Positions 1-12,510 of a stretch of DNA of 64,000 bases are shown piece after piece; the stretch's first letter is position 1; each line of letters starts with the position of its first letter. The stretch covers positions 38,029,786 to 38,093,785 of the forward strand of contig OZ024724.1 of assembly GCA_964016875.1 (NCBI GenBank), written 5' to 3'. This DNA comes from Fallopia convolvulus. Taxonomy: Eukaryota > Streptophyta > Magnoliopsida > Caryophyllales > Polygonaceae. A program made the position numbers and the translations under genes. Below the pieces are notes generated by a model that was not told where the DNA came from, made no database searches, and saw nothing but the letters and a program-made list of their open reading frames with translations.

Positions 1-191
1 AAAATTTGCATAGTCAGTTTTGAAAATTAAGGTGACTAGTAGAATGTGACATATTTGAATGATAACTACAAGAAAATTAAGAAGTTTTTAAACTTAAAAA
101 TGGGAACTCAAATCTGAACCCAATGAGCCCAAAACAAGCTTAAACTCAATTAATTATATATATCATACTGTATATAGTTTTTATCCCTTAC
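1..191 (-). other. start of the last visible intron of the sucrose synthase gene
   Basis: Intron sequence downstream of the GTAAGG donor at 191-186. I found no continuation of the coding sequence (family motif YTWKIY) in these 191 bases, so the final exon or exons lie outside the window. The text is AT-rich and has no other visible feature. Confidence 0.8.
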
Positions 192-3100
192 CATTCGTTA
201 ATCCGGTTGAGGCTAGCCACAGAAACCATCTCCCAACACTGAGGATCCACCTTACACCTCTCAAAGAACTCAACAATCTTCCCACTCGACGCTTCACCAT
301 TTCTCGGATCAATATGAAACCCGGAAACCCCATCAACAATAATCTCCAGGGGCCCGCCCTGATTCGTGGCAAACGTGGGCAATCCACAGCTCATAGCCTC
401 AATCACAGTGAGGCCAAATGCCTCATAAAGAGCGGGTTGCACGAAGGCACCTCGGGTGTCCGCAATGCAGCGGTAAAGCTCACCGTTACGAGCTCGGTCA
501 GTCTGGGCAGCTATCCACCTGAACTGCCCTTTTAGGGCGTGCTTGTTGATCAAACTGTGCATTGTGTGGATCTCTTCGATCTCCTCTCGGTCTTTGGATT
601 TGGAGGAGTCGAGGACGCCTGCTACAATGACGAGGTTCACCAGTTGTCTTAGTTGTGGGTTGGTTGCGTACCACTCGGTTAGTGATGTCATGTTTTTCAC
701 CTTGTCTAGCCTTGCCATGGAGAAGATTATGGGTTTGTTATGGTCTTCTAGGTACCCTCTGCACGCCCAAATCAAGTTAGTTACACAGCGGCGCTTAGAT
801 ATGGTCAAGCACAAGTAGAGATTAAAAGACTACTGGTGGAGTTTAGGCTGTAGCACTTGTTTCATTGAAAGAGGTCAAGATTTAGAATGTAATTGGCAAA
901 GTACAAAACATCATTAGCTATTCACTAATACCTGACATGTACTGATTGATTGATTGAAAAGGGTATTTGATACACTAGCTGATGAATTTGAAGTGAAATA
1001 AAGAATAATATATCAAACCTAAATTCCAAATTAACTCTGAATTTTGACAAGAACAGAACAGTTATCAGTCATCACCAACCCAGCATATGATCTTTAACAG
1101 TCCATTGTACTCATAATCCACCAATTGGAGCAATATGAATGACCAGAGTTGAATGAGTATCCGGTTCAACTTGGCGTAAACATTCTTGCTGCAAAAGATA
1201 GTGAGAGAGAGAGAGAGAGAGTGCTTACATATGCTCGTCGTTTTCCTCCCTGCTGTAGAGCAATTCTTCAATGGCAGGATGAAACGACGTCAGACGCTTT
1301 TCTTTCTGAAAGTAAGGGAAGTAAAAGGAGTCATCGGCGCCAGGCGCAACTATGTTGAACTTGGGATCGAACACGTTGATGCCGGAGACTACTCGACAGA
1401 GTCCTGGCATCGTGAACGCCGTATGCGCTTCGTATTGCCCCGCCCTATCTTTGCTGCATCATCCACGGCGTTCGGCGAAAACAATTGATGCATTAATCGA
1501 TGTCAAATCTATCAACGATTTCATACTAAAACATCGATCTCTCAAGAGTCTCAAATTATTTGATTGATCAATCGACTAATTGATTAGACGGTGAATTCAA
1601 GAGTCAAAATATTAAGGTAGGAGGAGTTACCTTCCGGCGATCTCTTGATAAGTGCTGGTGATGATGAAATCGGAAGCGTTCATGGCGATGAGATCGGCGG
1701 TGAATTGGCAGGAGAAGTGATACTTTTGGTCCAAGTCTCTCCATTTGAGGTCGGAGTCTTCGTACTTGGTTTTCTCCAACGCATGAGCTATGGTTGCCTA
1801 TAATCACCTCAGAGCAATCATCGATTATCAGCTTAAAATCAGCACATATAAAATGAAAATGTTACAACTGAACAAGAGTGGTTAATTGACAATACATACC
1901 TGTGTGACTCCAAGTTTTGCAGCAACGAGAGAGGCTGCGAGGTTTCCATCAGTATAGTTGCCGATTATAAGGTCAGGTTTGGACTCCATATGCTCAAGAA
2001 TCTTGTTAGTAGCATCCTAAAACATACACAACAAGAAGATCATCATCCTGCATCAAACTCTGCTCTGAATAATACTCCCTCCGTCCCCATTTGTTTGTCC
2101 AGTTTCCTTTTCGGACGTCCCCTTTTGTTTGTCCACTTTCCTTTTATATCTATAATTTTCTTACAATATTACCCCTACTTTTACCCACTTTCCCAATTAC
2201 CAATACTACTTTACACCTTTTATCCCTATAAAATTACAAACATACCCCCAATCAATCTCACTTTTACCCACTTTCCCAATTACCAATACTACTTTACACC
2301 TTCCTTAATAAACACAAAAACCGTCCTTTAGGACGAACAAATGGGGACGGAGGGAGTATATATGTACGTATATGAAGAAGGGGTAAGAAGTAGCAAATGC
2401 CATGCCTGAGCAAATCGGTTGAGATAAGGAAAGACGTCGAAACGAGACACCCATTGACGGAGGATGGACCCGGAATCCGTAACAAAGGGCACCCTCAGGA
2501 TGAAAGAGTGCTTGGTGTTGTAAATGGCTTCAAGCTCTTGATCACACGTCGTCCCTTGCGCCTCTGGTATTAGTCGGGTCACCTGTTTCGTTTGTTTTTG
2601 CACAATTCTTTGTTTGTTCCATGTGATATATGAAGCAAGCAAAGTTTAAATAAAGTTGGCTCACTCACCACAAGAATATGAGGCTTCAGCATCAAGCCTT
2701 GTTGCCTCAGTCTAAGCAAGAGCTCTTCCTCCAGCGCTTTAACCTGATCTAATATGTACACCACCTATTCACCCACCAGTACGTCACAAAAAGGCACAAA
2801 TCTCACACACACACAAAATAAAAATAAAAATAAAAAATTGAATTGAACACAACAATGTAGCCTGATCAATGAATCATGCATGATTCATGTACCTGTCCAC
2901 CTGTATCAGGTAAGCCTAGCACGCCCGACTGGCCAAAGTAACCATGAGGAGAAAAGATGACAACGTTGAAAGTGGTCGGAATCCTGCTGAAGAAGAGCTC
3001 CAGATTAATAGGGTCGGGCGCCTGCAGAGCCTCAGCTAGAGCTCGAATTGTGTCAACGGCTCTCTCCGCTGTTTCTCCCCATCCCTTCTCCAATCCCCAC

Positions 3101-4633
3101 TCATTTATCCTGCATTTGACAGAATAAAGTATATATATGGCTGGCTAGGCCAAATCATGAGATTAACAATGTTAATGTGCTGTTATGTGCAAATTTAGTT
3201 AACCTTGACTCGAAATCCTGGGAGGGGGTGTCCCTGGGAAGAGTTGAGAGGTACATATCCGCAAATGCAAGAGCGTTTACAAGTTTATCCGTTGTGTCCA
3301 GAGTCTCGTTAATCAAAAGCTTCTGCCAAATCCAACTCATGTAACAATTACAATTGAACCAAATAAAATAGGTAAGAAAATTAATGAACCAAATAAAACA
3401 TCTGGAAAACTACTAACCTGGCCATGATGCTCCATACTCATTAAATAATCAAGCAAAGGATTTGAGTTTTGAGGTGCATTGCTGAGGCTGTAGCTAATGA
3501 ATCTGGATAAGACGCTGAGTCCCTTCCCGATTGAGTCGGACTGAGTCAATCGCGGGATGGCGAAGTCTAAGGCTTCAAAGTCGATCTCCAACGCATTCTC
3601 GTCGTCGTCATTCGCCCTGTCAATTAATGGAGCGACTTGCCAATCCTGATGGTTGGTCTTTTCCTTGGCCTTCAAATAGTCGACGGCAGAGATTCCGTCG
3701 ACGGCGAGAGTATCAGCGTTGACTTTGAGGTATTCCCAGACTCCCGGTTGGGGTCTAACTGCCAACACAACTTCCGGTGGTACCACTGCTGCTTCCTGTC
3801 CTTGTTTAATGTATTAAGAATCACTAATTACATCTTTCACAGTCCAGGTGTAGAGCATTTTTTGAACGGAAAATAAATAGTACGTAAGCTAAACAAATTA
3901 AAAATGTGAATTATTTCGCATGTTGAAAGCTTCTAAAATCTCAGAAAAGGTTTCTTGCAGGTGAAGAAACTTTGTTCTACTCACAATTTCTCATTTCCTG
4001 ACATTCTTTTTATTGAAAGCCTTACGACGGCTTATTAAGAAATTTGTTTGCTGTAAAGAAATAAAATTCACAACTTAATTACCCAGCTCTTTTAATTTGA
4101 AAGGTTTGAAGCTTGAGTTGAGTTGATTACTAGAAATCAACCATTTGAATAATAAGACCCATCTAGACTCTCCCCAACCTCTTTGATATAGTCAAAAAAT
4201 CCATTAATGTCTTGGTTGGTGGCCGGAGTATAAATTTAGGGTCTTTGTGACAAATGACCACTTTATTAGTTACTAAACTTTATCAATGACCTAAGATTTA
4301 AGAGTCATTATTCGCAAAAAAAAATTATGTAAAATGTTTAGGATTGCAAACTAATGTGACAATTCATCCTACCTGTGTAATGCTGAGAGCATAACCTAAC
4401 AAGCCTTGCAAGACCTTGGTCCTGTCGCCTTGATCGGGGATGGACTCTTGGATCTCCCGCATCAAACACCCGCTCTTCATCAGCCTCCGTCCCTTGGAAA
4501 CAAACCTCAACAAGCATCTCTTCGTGTGGTACCGGTTCTCCCTCAGCGCCTCTGGCATGCTATCCGCTATCGAGTTCGAGCGTTTTATCGCCTTGTGTGG
4601 TAAAGACGACACCATTTCATCTCCTCCCTCCAT
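192..4633 (-). CDS. SUS: sucrose synthase, partial at its 3' end (10 exons in window)
   Basis: Cleaves sucrose with UDP to UDP-glucose and fructose in the cytosol, feeding starch, cellulose and callose synthesis. Exons on the minus strand: 4633-4373, 3795-3418, 3322-3204, 3109-2893, 2764-2669, 2582-2406, 2016-1900, 1797-1631, 1453-1229, 758-192. These give 2324 coding bases, or 774 residues plus two bases, and every junction phase agrees. The ATG at 4633 opens an N-terminal regulatory domain with a Ser-rich RSNSIAD segment near residue 20, where other family members are phosphorylated. The GT-B core follows: the PDTGGQ motif, the IIGNYTDGN and YHFSCQFTADL motifs, Arg602 and Lys607 in SMARLDKVK for UDP binding, and the E-x7-E motif (Glu698, Glu706) in EAFGLTVIE. 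The last exon seen ends with donor GTAAGG inside the codon before the family's YTW segment, so the C-terminus lies off the window. From memory it looks closest to the Arabidopsis SUS5/SUS6 clade. Confidence 0.96.
2017..2405 (-). other. sucrose synthase intron 6 with a GC donor
   Basis: The exon ends ...GCTCAG and the next bases are GCATGG, so the donor dinucleotide at 2405-2404 is GC and not GT. The acceptor is ...TTTTAG at 2018-2017. No GT nearby restores the family sequence: RFDVFPYLNRFAQ must join DATNKILEHMESKPDLI, which is the family pattern. The intron also carries the Stowaway-like element at 2075-2356. Confidence 0.8.
2075..2356. mobile_element. Stowaway-like Tc1/mariner MITE
   Basis: A 282-bp element lies in the sucrose synthase intron between TA dinucleotides (2073-2074 and 2357-2358). 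Its first 26 bases, starting CTCCCTCCGTCCCC, match the reverse complement of its last 26 with one mismatch. The TA target and CTCCCTCCGT ends are hallmarks of plant Stowaway elements. There is no transposase. The 113-codon plus-strand ORF over it is a by-product. Confidence 0.93.
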
Positions 4634-5414
4634 ACTTTGACGAAAGTAGGGCTAGCTTGTGAATATCAAATTCTAGATAAAACGAACTTACTGTATAATG
4701 ATGAGAATGAGAATGAGAATTTAGAATTTGTGTAGTGGAAAGTTTAGGAGGGAGGTGGGTGTATATTTGTAGGGAGAGCCCACCAAGATGAATAGAGGAT
4801 GCAAATTAAGGGTAAGAACATTCCTTGGAGATGAGAGGGGGAAAGCTACACAATAAATGAGGCACACGTGTGGTGTTCTTAGTTTGTATTCTTTGCTTGT
4901 AAATTGCAATAAATGTTAAGAGTTGGCATGTGAAACAATTAATAAGGCAATCAGGATGCATACGTTATGTTATACCTTTTCTTTCCTTTTTGGCAAAATT
5001 CATCAACAAAAAGTATTTAATCGCCAACAGAATCCCACTTTAAGATTTTTTAGACCAAGGATAATGTGCCTACCCTTATTGTATAGAAATTGCAAGATCC
5101 TTAAAGTTAACTCAAAAGAGCAGCCAAGACTCCAAAAACGTGCAATCAAACATCATACAAGACAAATTTTGTATGTTATGTTCCCTGTATACAATTATTT
5201 ATAAAGATGAATTCAAAAAATAAAATCCAACCAAACAGAATTGAAACCTGTTTTTCTTTGGGTTACATCCAACAACTTTTTTGTTTTTTGTGTAAGGTCT
5301 GCAATTGAACACATGAACACACCACAAAATGCAAGAAGACAGATTCAAAACTGTAGTCCTCTAATCATATTGAAAAGAAGACTATTCAGTGCGCAAAAAA
5401 CAAACTTAAAACTA
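4634..5414 (-). promoter_or_regulatory. sucrose synthase promoter and 5' leader; 3' flank of the methyltransferase gene
   Basis: A 781-bp spacer between the stop of the upstream gene and the SUS start codon, both transcribed leftwards. A TATA-like sequence ACAAATATAC lies at 4770-4761 on the minus strand, about 130 bp before the ATG. The leader contains three GAGAAT-type repeats (4701-4720). A possible leader donor, ACAGTAAGTTCG, sits near 4690, but no matching acceptor is obvious. No ORF looks real here. Confidence 0.5.
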
Positions 5415-8400
5415 TCAGGGTACAGGTGCGTTTACCTTATGGAAGTACAGTATGTTCAATGCAGTAGTCGGTAGCGCATAATCCGGTCCAAGGTTCAATA
5501 CCCAGGGAGCAATTATACTTTGAGAAGAGCAAGACGGGCTACTGCCTTCCCACTTATCTACGAGTTTGAATCCAAACTCAGATGCAGCTGAAAGAATTGA
5601 AAGTTCATCAACTCTTCTAAACACATGGCAAAGGATCAAAGCGGGTCGTGGGCAAGAATCAGCCTCACTGCCTCCTTCACAAGAAATGAGTTCTTGAGCA
5701 GTTGCAAAAAGGGGTGAGATAGCCTCAGCAACATAAGTAACGTCGGTTCCTAAGATTACGTCAAAGCCCCTTGGGTTCAGTTTCTTGATTTCAGCCATCT
5801 GTTCTTGATTTCCCCACTGAAGTTGCTTTACTGTTAGTCTGCTGAGAGTTGGTTGAGAGAGATTTGAAGTGACGTTTTCGGTTAATGGGTTCAGAGTTCT
5901 TTCATCTCCATCTGATGCAAAGACAACATCTGCAGCTCCAGCAGCGACCATGGAGCATATGCCTGTGCAACCACAACCAAGCTCGAGTACTCTTTTGCCT
6001 GAGAGAATGGACGGGTTTTTCGCAAGAATGGAGGCCATTAAGCGAGCAGATTCCCATAGCATTAAACCGGTTGATCTGCATGTGTGCTGGAACTCCTTGG
6101 AAAGGAGTTTGATCTTGAAGCTCAGGTTTTCAACATTCACAGCAATGACCTGAGAGAAATGTATGATCAGTTGAGTATTGATTTAGAAATGTCATAGCTA
6201 AGTTCAGCATAGCAAAATTAGTTTAACATGATTTATGTTTTGCAGTTCATTTGTTTTCATTAGTTAATTGGATCAGAGTAAGAAGTCTAAAAGTGACACC
6301 TTTGAATGTTTTGAATTGCTCTATTTTGAGACTTCAGAAACAAAGATGATACAGACCATCACACATATAGAACACAAACTCACATCATGTAGAGTAGAAA
6401 CGATGATGAAAATCGCAGCACAAAGCATGCAAAGGATCAGAGCGAACATTGAAATTGTTGTACAATCAAAACATGCATTATAACCAACACAGAGTGAGCT
6501 TCTTTCATGCAAGTTGAAGACATAAAGTAGCACACATAGAGTACCTCATCTTCAGAATGTGTCACACCAAACATATCCAAAGCCATTCCTTCTGACATGT
6601 CAACCTCAGTGTCACCCGTAGTATCATTTGAAGGTTTTACACAGGAACCGTTCAAAGTGGGTGAAGAACGAAATACAGCTTGAATCCAACGCCTAAAATT
6701 ACACCACAAATTAGGGGAGTCAGAATGAGATACCAATCAGTTACAGAATGCTCTCATTAGCTATAAACAGGAGGCAACATAGATGTTCATATTTAACCAC
6801 ATATCAATAAACCATATTAAAAAGGTTCAAAGTGCAAATGCGATCATTAAAAAGATAAAATATACTGATGGAAATCAGCAAGAAAATTTATATGCTACAC
6901 ATATTCGCTGTAAGACAGTATAATGAGTAGATACTCATAATAAAATTTGCAACAGGAAACTCTTGTTATCCCCTGCAGCACTTGTACAAGTACATCACAT
7001 GAAAATCGAGTAAAATATTATTAAACGGTAATGTGTGCCACCAAAGGGAAGGTGTTCACCACTTACCGATTCATTAACAGCTCCCTTGATCGGTTCTCTA
7101 CTTGCTTGCAATGCACACCAATTTCTGCTGTATCAAATCCATTTTTTCCAAACAAACGCTTGAGGTATTCTTCAGAAAAATAATATGCCCGCTGAACAAT
7201 AGCAAGAAGGTTATCACAGTATGCCTAGAAGCCACAATGAAATACATGAATAGTATTTGTAAGACTCACCGTGCCATCACCCCTAACATAGAAGTTTTCA
7301 CTGATTTTTTGATCCTTGGATGTTAGTCTTTCCTGAAAGTACAAGACAGGGCAAAGGTTCCACATAATACAATCCTTAGATTAATTTTCCAAAGCATTCT
7401 AATAAGTTTTAGCCATCTCGCACCCACCCACCCCAGCCCCCAAAAGGAAATGGGAGCTACAAACACAATTACATCAGCAGTTCACCAAATAAGCAAAGAA
7501 CACATTTAGCACTCTAAAAACAAGAAATTGTTCATTAGATCATGCAGGTGCAACAGAGCACCAAGTGGTAAAGAAAATCAACATTAACCTTAGTCAAGGG
7601 TGTAAAAATATATCAAAAACAGACTCAGATGCATATAAAAAATTTCACATATGGCATAGAATAATATGACAGGAATTTTCTACCTGAGCAAGATCTCCAG
7701 TAGCATAATCGCGAAATAACACACAACCATTTGGCTGGAAAGTCAAAAGTATTAGATCACTATACAGAAGTAGCAATGAAAATAGATCTAACAAGTAATG
7801 TAGGGTGCTTTGGTGGTAATTGAATCATGAGAGCCTCTTACCTTGAGAACTTTCTGTAGATTCTGCAACACTAGGAGCATTTTTTCAGGTGATACTGCAG
7901 ATAATACAAAAACCTATTTGAAATGTCAGCCAATAAACAATTTATTGTGAGATGTTACATGCAAATCTTGCTACAACAAATTGTTTCAATATAATCACTG
8001 CAAAATTTTGTCCACATCTGTTATAGTTTCAGTTCAAAGATATTCATGCTCCCAATCCTCATGAAATGGTTTAGCTCCTGACAAAACAGTGCAATCCTAA
8101 TAAATGATTTTGAAGATGGTACAAACTAAACGTTTGGGTTTAAAATTGCTCATTACATTCTCATGCTTCCTCGTTTTAGACTCAACTGAAAGGTTCAAAG
8201 GAAGCAACAGATGGCAGGTACCATGAGAATAACTATATAAACAAAACAGAATTCCATTTGCTAATAATTGCTACATAAGATCATTCTAAAATTGTGATAT
8301 CACCCAAGGCATGTTGTGAAACTCAGCTCCTGCTTTTATACATGCTCGCAATATCTTCTCCATGTTACCAATTCTCCACTAATACAATTGAGTGTATATT

Positions 8401-11400
8401 GACTAATTGAAGATTATATCTGTAAATTTAAATCTCCAGTGCTTTATTATCTTAACCCAAACCCAGCTACACTCCAAACACAATATTTAGGCATGAAGAA
8501 ATCCAACTCCAACGTTTCTAGTAATCTATATCTATATAATATATCTAAAGCCAAATTAATCTTGCCTATGTGTCAACCATTTAGGTATGTTCATCCCCTT
8601 TTTTGTCCTTCCAATATCATGTCATGTTTATCCTTTTTTTTTAATTCCCACCTTCTTTCTAAAATTTAATATTTATCCTTTTATCTTTCTATATTTATTT
8701 TCACCTTTCTTCTTAATATAATTATCCATTATATAATCTTAGCAAAATCTCTCTATTTCTACTTTTACCCTTCTATCATTAGTGTTAAGAACTCCATCAA
8801 ATCATTATTTTAAAAATTTAAATAACATCAAATGAATGTTTTAATTAAATAATCTTTTATCAAATTTTATTATACGTTGTATAAAGTATGGTACTTGAAC
8901 TACTATGCTATATAGTTATTAATCTAAAATACCCGTGTAGGGCACGAGATTTAACAGTTAATACTACAAGGGATATTCAACACTATACACTCTAGGATAA
9001 GCTTGAACTTCCCCCTCTTTCCTTCATATGGACTTTGAATACAGGACAAACTCAGAAATTAATATACATATAAACAGCATGAGTGTATTGCTGAAACACG
9101 AATGCAGAAACATGTCTACAAAATCATGAAACTAAAGCTAAAATACTAAAAATGGCAACAGATGCATGAAGTACTATTAGTCTATTAATGTGCTATAAAC
9201 AAGTAACAGCCCAAGTGGTCCGAGAAGATTACTAAAATAGCCATCACCAGATGAAATTAAAGGAAAACAGAACCTTCGGGTGGGCTATCTACCAACGTAT
9301 GTGCTCAATAGGGAGTAAATACTAAAAACATATTATGAAGGGCATGATCACAGGCATCACTTAGACTATGTTATCTCACAGTCTTGACTTATCTGTTGTC
9401 AAAAGTACATGATATCGACTGAAAGTCTTTTCCGAAAAAATAAATGGACCAACACCCTTCGTAAGTTAATGCTAATCCCACAAAAATGATATATTGCAAT
9501 AAGATCGATTTTCTTATACCATGGTCACAAGGTCAACTGAAGCTGGAGCAATATGCTGGCTAAGGTCATCACTTGTCAAATCACATACAAATGCATTTAT
9601 CCGGGTATCTGTGAATTCACTGTGCGCCTGTAAGAGATAGAGCTAACGTTTTTAATCCACAGACAGATGTATAGTCAAGCAGAAAATTTGCAATGGAGAA
9701 CTCAAACCTTCACCAAGTTCACAGCTCGTGCAGAAAAGTCACATACATGTACAAATAGATCAGGATATGAAGCAACCAAGGGGAAGATGGTATTTCCAAC
9801 TCCACAGCCAACCTATGCAGCCATGTTATATTTGGGATAGATTCATTAGAAAATAGCAAGTGAGGTTTCGACAAAAAAGAAATAATTGAAGCCAACGTTT
9901 TCCAGAAAGGAATGATTAAATGGTCTGAAATAGGCACACTTTGCACATCATTAATCAAATAGTAGGCATGTATATGGGGACAATACAAAAGAAAACAGAA
10001 AGATATTTAGATCTTTCAACATAAGGATCTATTTTATTCTAAAAAATAAAGACATTTTGTATATTTTGCCTGGATTCAACACCGCCATCAAGCAAGATTT
10101 CATCATTTTTTAGGAGTAGCCACATGGATTTGTAGTCTAAAATCATTATTTCAGCTTTCGATCTCTGCAGTCTGAACCAAATACAGAGAATGTGGTAAAG
10201 ATGTTTTGGCTAAAGTAAGTTTGCACCCTGTTTGAGTACCAACTACCAACTAATTTTTTCCATGTAACACAAGAGAAGTGACCAAATGAGCACTAAATAA
10301 TTCAATATGAAAATATGGAAATCAAAGATTAAGTGAGAAATAAACGACTGACACCATCAACATAAGGTGAGGTCTTGACACTTTTTTTTTACAAAAAAAA
10401 TAACAATCAAATGTATGATAGGATTTTCAGAGAGAGGACCATCAATTTTGCAGAAAAAGTACATTTCTTGTAGAGTTATTCAGAATAATATACCTCCAGA
10501 AGAACTTTCCTTCCTTTTTCCTGCAATTGTATAAAAAAATATATATTTAAACAACTAAGTAGAAATTACCTAATATTACAATTTACAAATCGATCTAGAA
10601 CATACTTAGAACTTACAGGAAAGTAGTGGCCCCATTCCTTGTCCAAGTAGTGGCGATCTTTGAAGAACTGTGAGCAGATTAAAATAGATTCAAGTCAAGT
10701 TTATTGTCTGAATGTCCCCTTACCCCAATCAGCATCATCAATGTCCCCTTACCCCAATCAGCATGAAAGCTATCATCTTGAACAAAATCCAAATCAATAG
10801 CCACTCAAATAGATGAAATGTAAGCCTTAGGAATTCTTGAAAATAATATTGATAGAACAATGGAAAAAAAAAAAAACATGTTGGAACTAACCCATGTCTA
10901 CTCCTTCCATCTTGATAGTTTCAATTGGGATTGTGATTGACTAACTTTCCACCAATAATTTCCTCTGCTCATAGGCATCAGAATGACGGTTTCTAACTTT
11001 CTATATAGCATTATTGGCCTTTTCAAAATTATGCCTTTTCTTTTCAGTAAGCTCCCATAATGTTAGCACTTAGCAGAACTTTGGGCTGCTATTAAGATCA
11101 AATACATAATTCCCATAAAAAACAAAGAGAACATGAAGAGAATGCTAGTTCAACTAAGATGAAAAGGGTGCAAGCACTGTGTATCCTACTTGGCTTCTGT
11201 AGTAAAGAGGAAACTAGGAAGAGAACTGAACATTTCAAACAGGATGGATTATGTATATTCTGGAACACTGAAAACAAGCTGAAGACTTGCCTTGTCTTGA
11301 TGCCGTCTGTAAAAGATATCCCAATACCTTTTTGCATCTCTCTCATATTTATCTGCCACAACAACAACATCAGAATGTGAGATATAAATCTAGAACCAAG

Positions 11401-11593
11401 TGTTATCTTTTTAAGCACTATTTAAGACAACAGAAATCAAGCAACAGCAAAAAATGCAAAACAGGGTTTTTGATAAGGAAGTGAAAAGACAACCTTTCCA
11501 GAAGGGTGAGACACAGTCGTTGGATGTAGGGTATATTTGGATCCTAGGGGACTGTTGTTGCTCCAGAGTTCCGAGCTGCTCTGTCGAAGCCAT
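5415..11593 (-). CDS. dual-domain methyltransferase: tRNA m3C (METTL2/TRM140-like) fused to a METTL21/23-like domain
   Basis: Twelve exons: 11593-11494, 11352-11291, 10667-10617, 10520-10494, 9812-9708, 9627-9520, 7913-7842, 7734-7684, 7332-7270, 7191-7067, 6692-6545, 6149-5415. They total 1647 bases (548 residues plus stop) and all phases agree. Residues 1-80 hold the conserved approach YWDIFYRRHQDKFFKDRHYLDKEW, typical of METTL2/6/8 enzymes that make 3-methylcytidine in the tRNA anticodon loop. SAM motif I is LEVGCGVGN (residues 79-87), followed by VCDFSARAV and the FRDYATGD and YYFSEEYL motifs. From residue 305 a second methyltransferase fold follows, with VLELGCG (358-364) and a GTDVTYV motif of the METTL21/23 family. 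This two-domain fusion is known in plants (I recall Arabidopsis At2g26200). Exon 4 is only 27 bp. Intron 2 starts with GC. Both SAM motifs look intact. Confidence 0.95.
8525..8967 (+). mobile_element. possible small Helitron in methyltransferase intron 6
   Basis: The left end reads TCTATATCTATATAATATAT just after an A. The right end has an imperfect hairpin, CCCGTG-TAGG-GCACGAG (8932-8948), then AT-rich sequence and CTAC at 8964-8967. TC...hairpin...CTRR without target duplication is the Helitron pattern, and many plant copies have CCCGTGC...GCACGGG. Here the last base does not fit CTRR, so this is either a decayed copy or a chance match. It makes up part of a 1.6-kb intron (7914-9519) in which I see nothing else. 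Confidence 0.4.
10721..10765. repeat. short tandem duplication in methyltransferase intron 2
   Basis: A segment starting AATGTCCCCTTACCCC and ending AATCAGCAT occurs twice in a row, with a few bases between. It is intronic and local, and probably arose by replication slippage. Confidence 0.75.
11289..11290 (-). other. GC splice donor in the methyltransferase gene
   Basis: Exon 2 ends CATCAAGACAAG and the intron begins GCAAGT, which matches the usual consensus for the minor GC-AG intron class (AG|GCAAGT). The acceptor at 10669-10668 is an ordinary CACAG. Joining at this point keeps the frame and the conserved HQDK-FFKDRH sequence. Confidence 0.88.
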
Positions 11594-12510
11594 TACTCTC
11601 CCGCCGAATTTGGAATTGATCGCGCAATTTTAGGGTTTTAGTACCTCAACCTACGTCGTTCGGAAGCTAGTATATCATTCGAAGTAATACAAGCATTCAA
11701 CTGAAAGTAAAAGCCATTGATTTGCAGCCAATTAGTTTTCCATCACGCATAAAGCCAACCTCTGATGTTAGTTTCCACGATACCCGCAATGGAGGAAGTT
11801 AAATAATAGGAACTTAAATACGTATAGAACTAGAACAACGGACTAATCAAAAGCTATTGATCTACAACCGGCGATGATAGAACCATTTAAGTTCAACAAA
11901 GCAAACGGCGGTATCAAGTAGCGGCCTACCATTAACGGTGAAGGCGTCGGGACTCGGCGCTAGTGGGTGGTGACCAGTAAGTAGACGACGGGATAGGTCC
12001 ACTGAGACGACCTCGCATTAAAGACAGGTAGGCGGTAGTGCGGCGCAAGATAGGTTGCATTTGCGCCTCCCCTGTTTGGATTCAAGAATTTGAGGGCGCG
12101 TGGAACGGAGAGAAACCCCAGATTCGGAAATTGTCTACTGACACCATGAATATAATAATAATAGAAGAAGATTAAATCTCAAAAAAAAAAAAAAAAACTG
12201 AGAATAGAAAAAGTAGTTAGGAATTTCTTTTTTTTTTTCCAGTTAAGAGAAACCTATAGGGTCGGATTTAGGTTTGTATCACAGATGGACTATTTTGGAT
12301 GGCCTTCAGGTTATTGGGCTTATGTAAAATCACATGGACTCACATTATGAATAAAAAATAGACCTAATCAATAATAGTATATGGGCTTATATTTTACTAT
12401 CAAAAATAGTATATGTCCAAATTCATTAACATAATATAAAACATACACATATATTCACATCTATAGTACTATATCAAATAAGAATCTCGATGAACTTCCA
12501 AAGCTGAGAA
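11594..12510 (-). promoter_or_regulatory. upstream region of the methyltransferase gene with a 42-codon ORF
   Basis: About 900 bp upstream of the methyltransferase ATG. The part at 11,880-12,120 is clearly less AT-rich than its surroundings. On the minus strand it contains a 42-codon ORF (12060-11932) starting MQPILRRTTAYLSLMRGRLS, which is rich in Arg, Ser and Thr and lacks acidic residues at its start, like a mitochondrial targeting peptide. It ends in TAA before a possible donor (AATG|GTAGGC, 11928), so it could be an upstream ORF or part of a noncoding first exon. 12,181-12,240 has A and T homopolymers. No TATA box is clear. Confidence 0.35.

Noticed and set aside
188..196. In-frame stop at the end of the SUS glycosyltransferase exon
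   Set aside because: The frame reaches a donor GTAAGG inside the codon where the family continues with YTW; it is an exon end, not truncation.
314..818. Plus-strand ORFs over the last SUS exon
   Set aside because: They are antisense to a recognised, phase-consistent exon and show no domain.
1990..2331. 113-codon plus-strand ORF, Phe/Pro/Tyr-rich
   Set aside because: It covers the Stowaway element and low-complexity CT-rich sequence; not protein-like.
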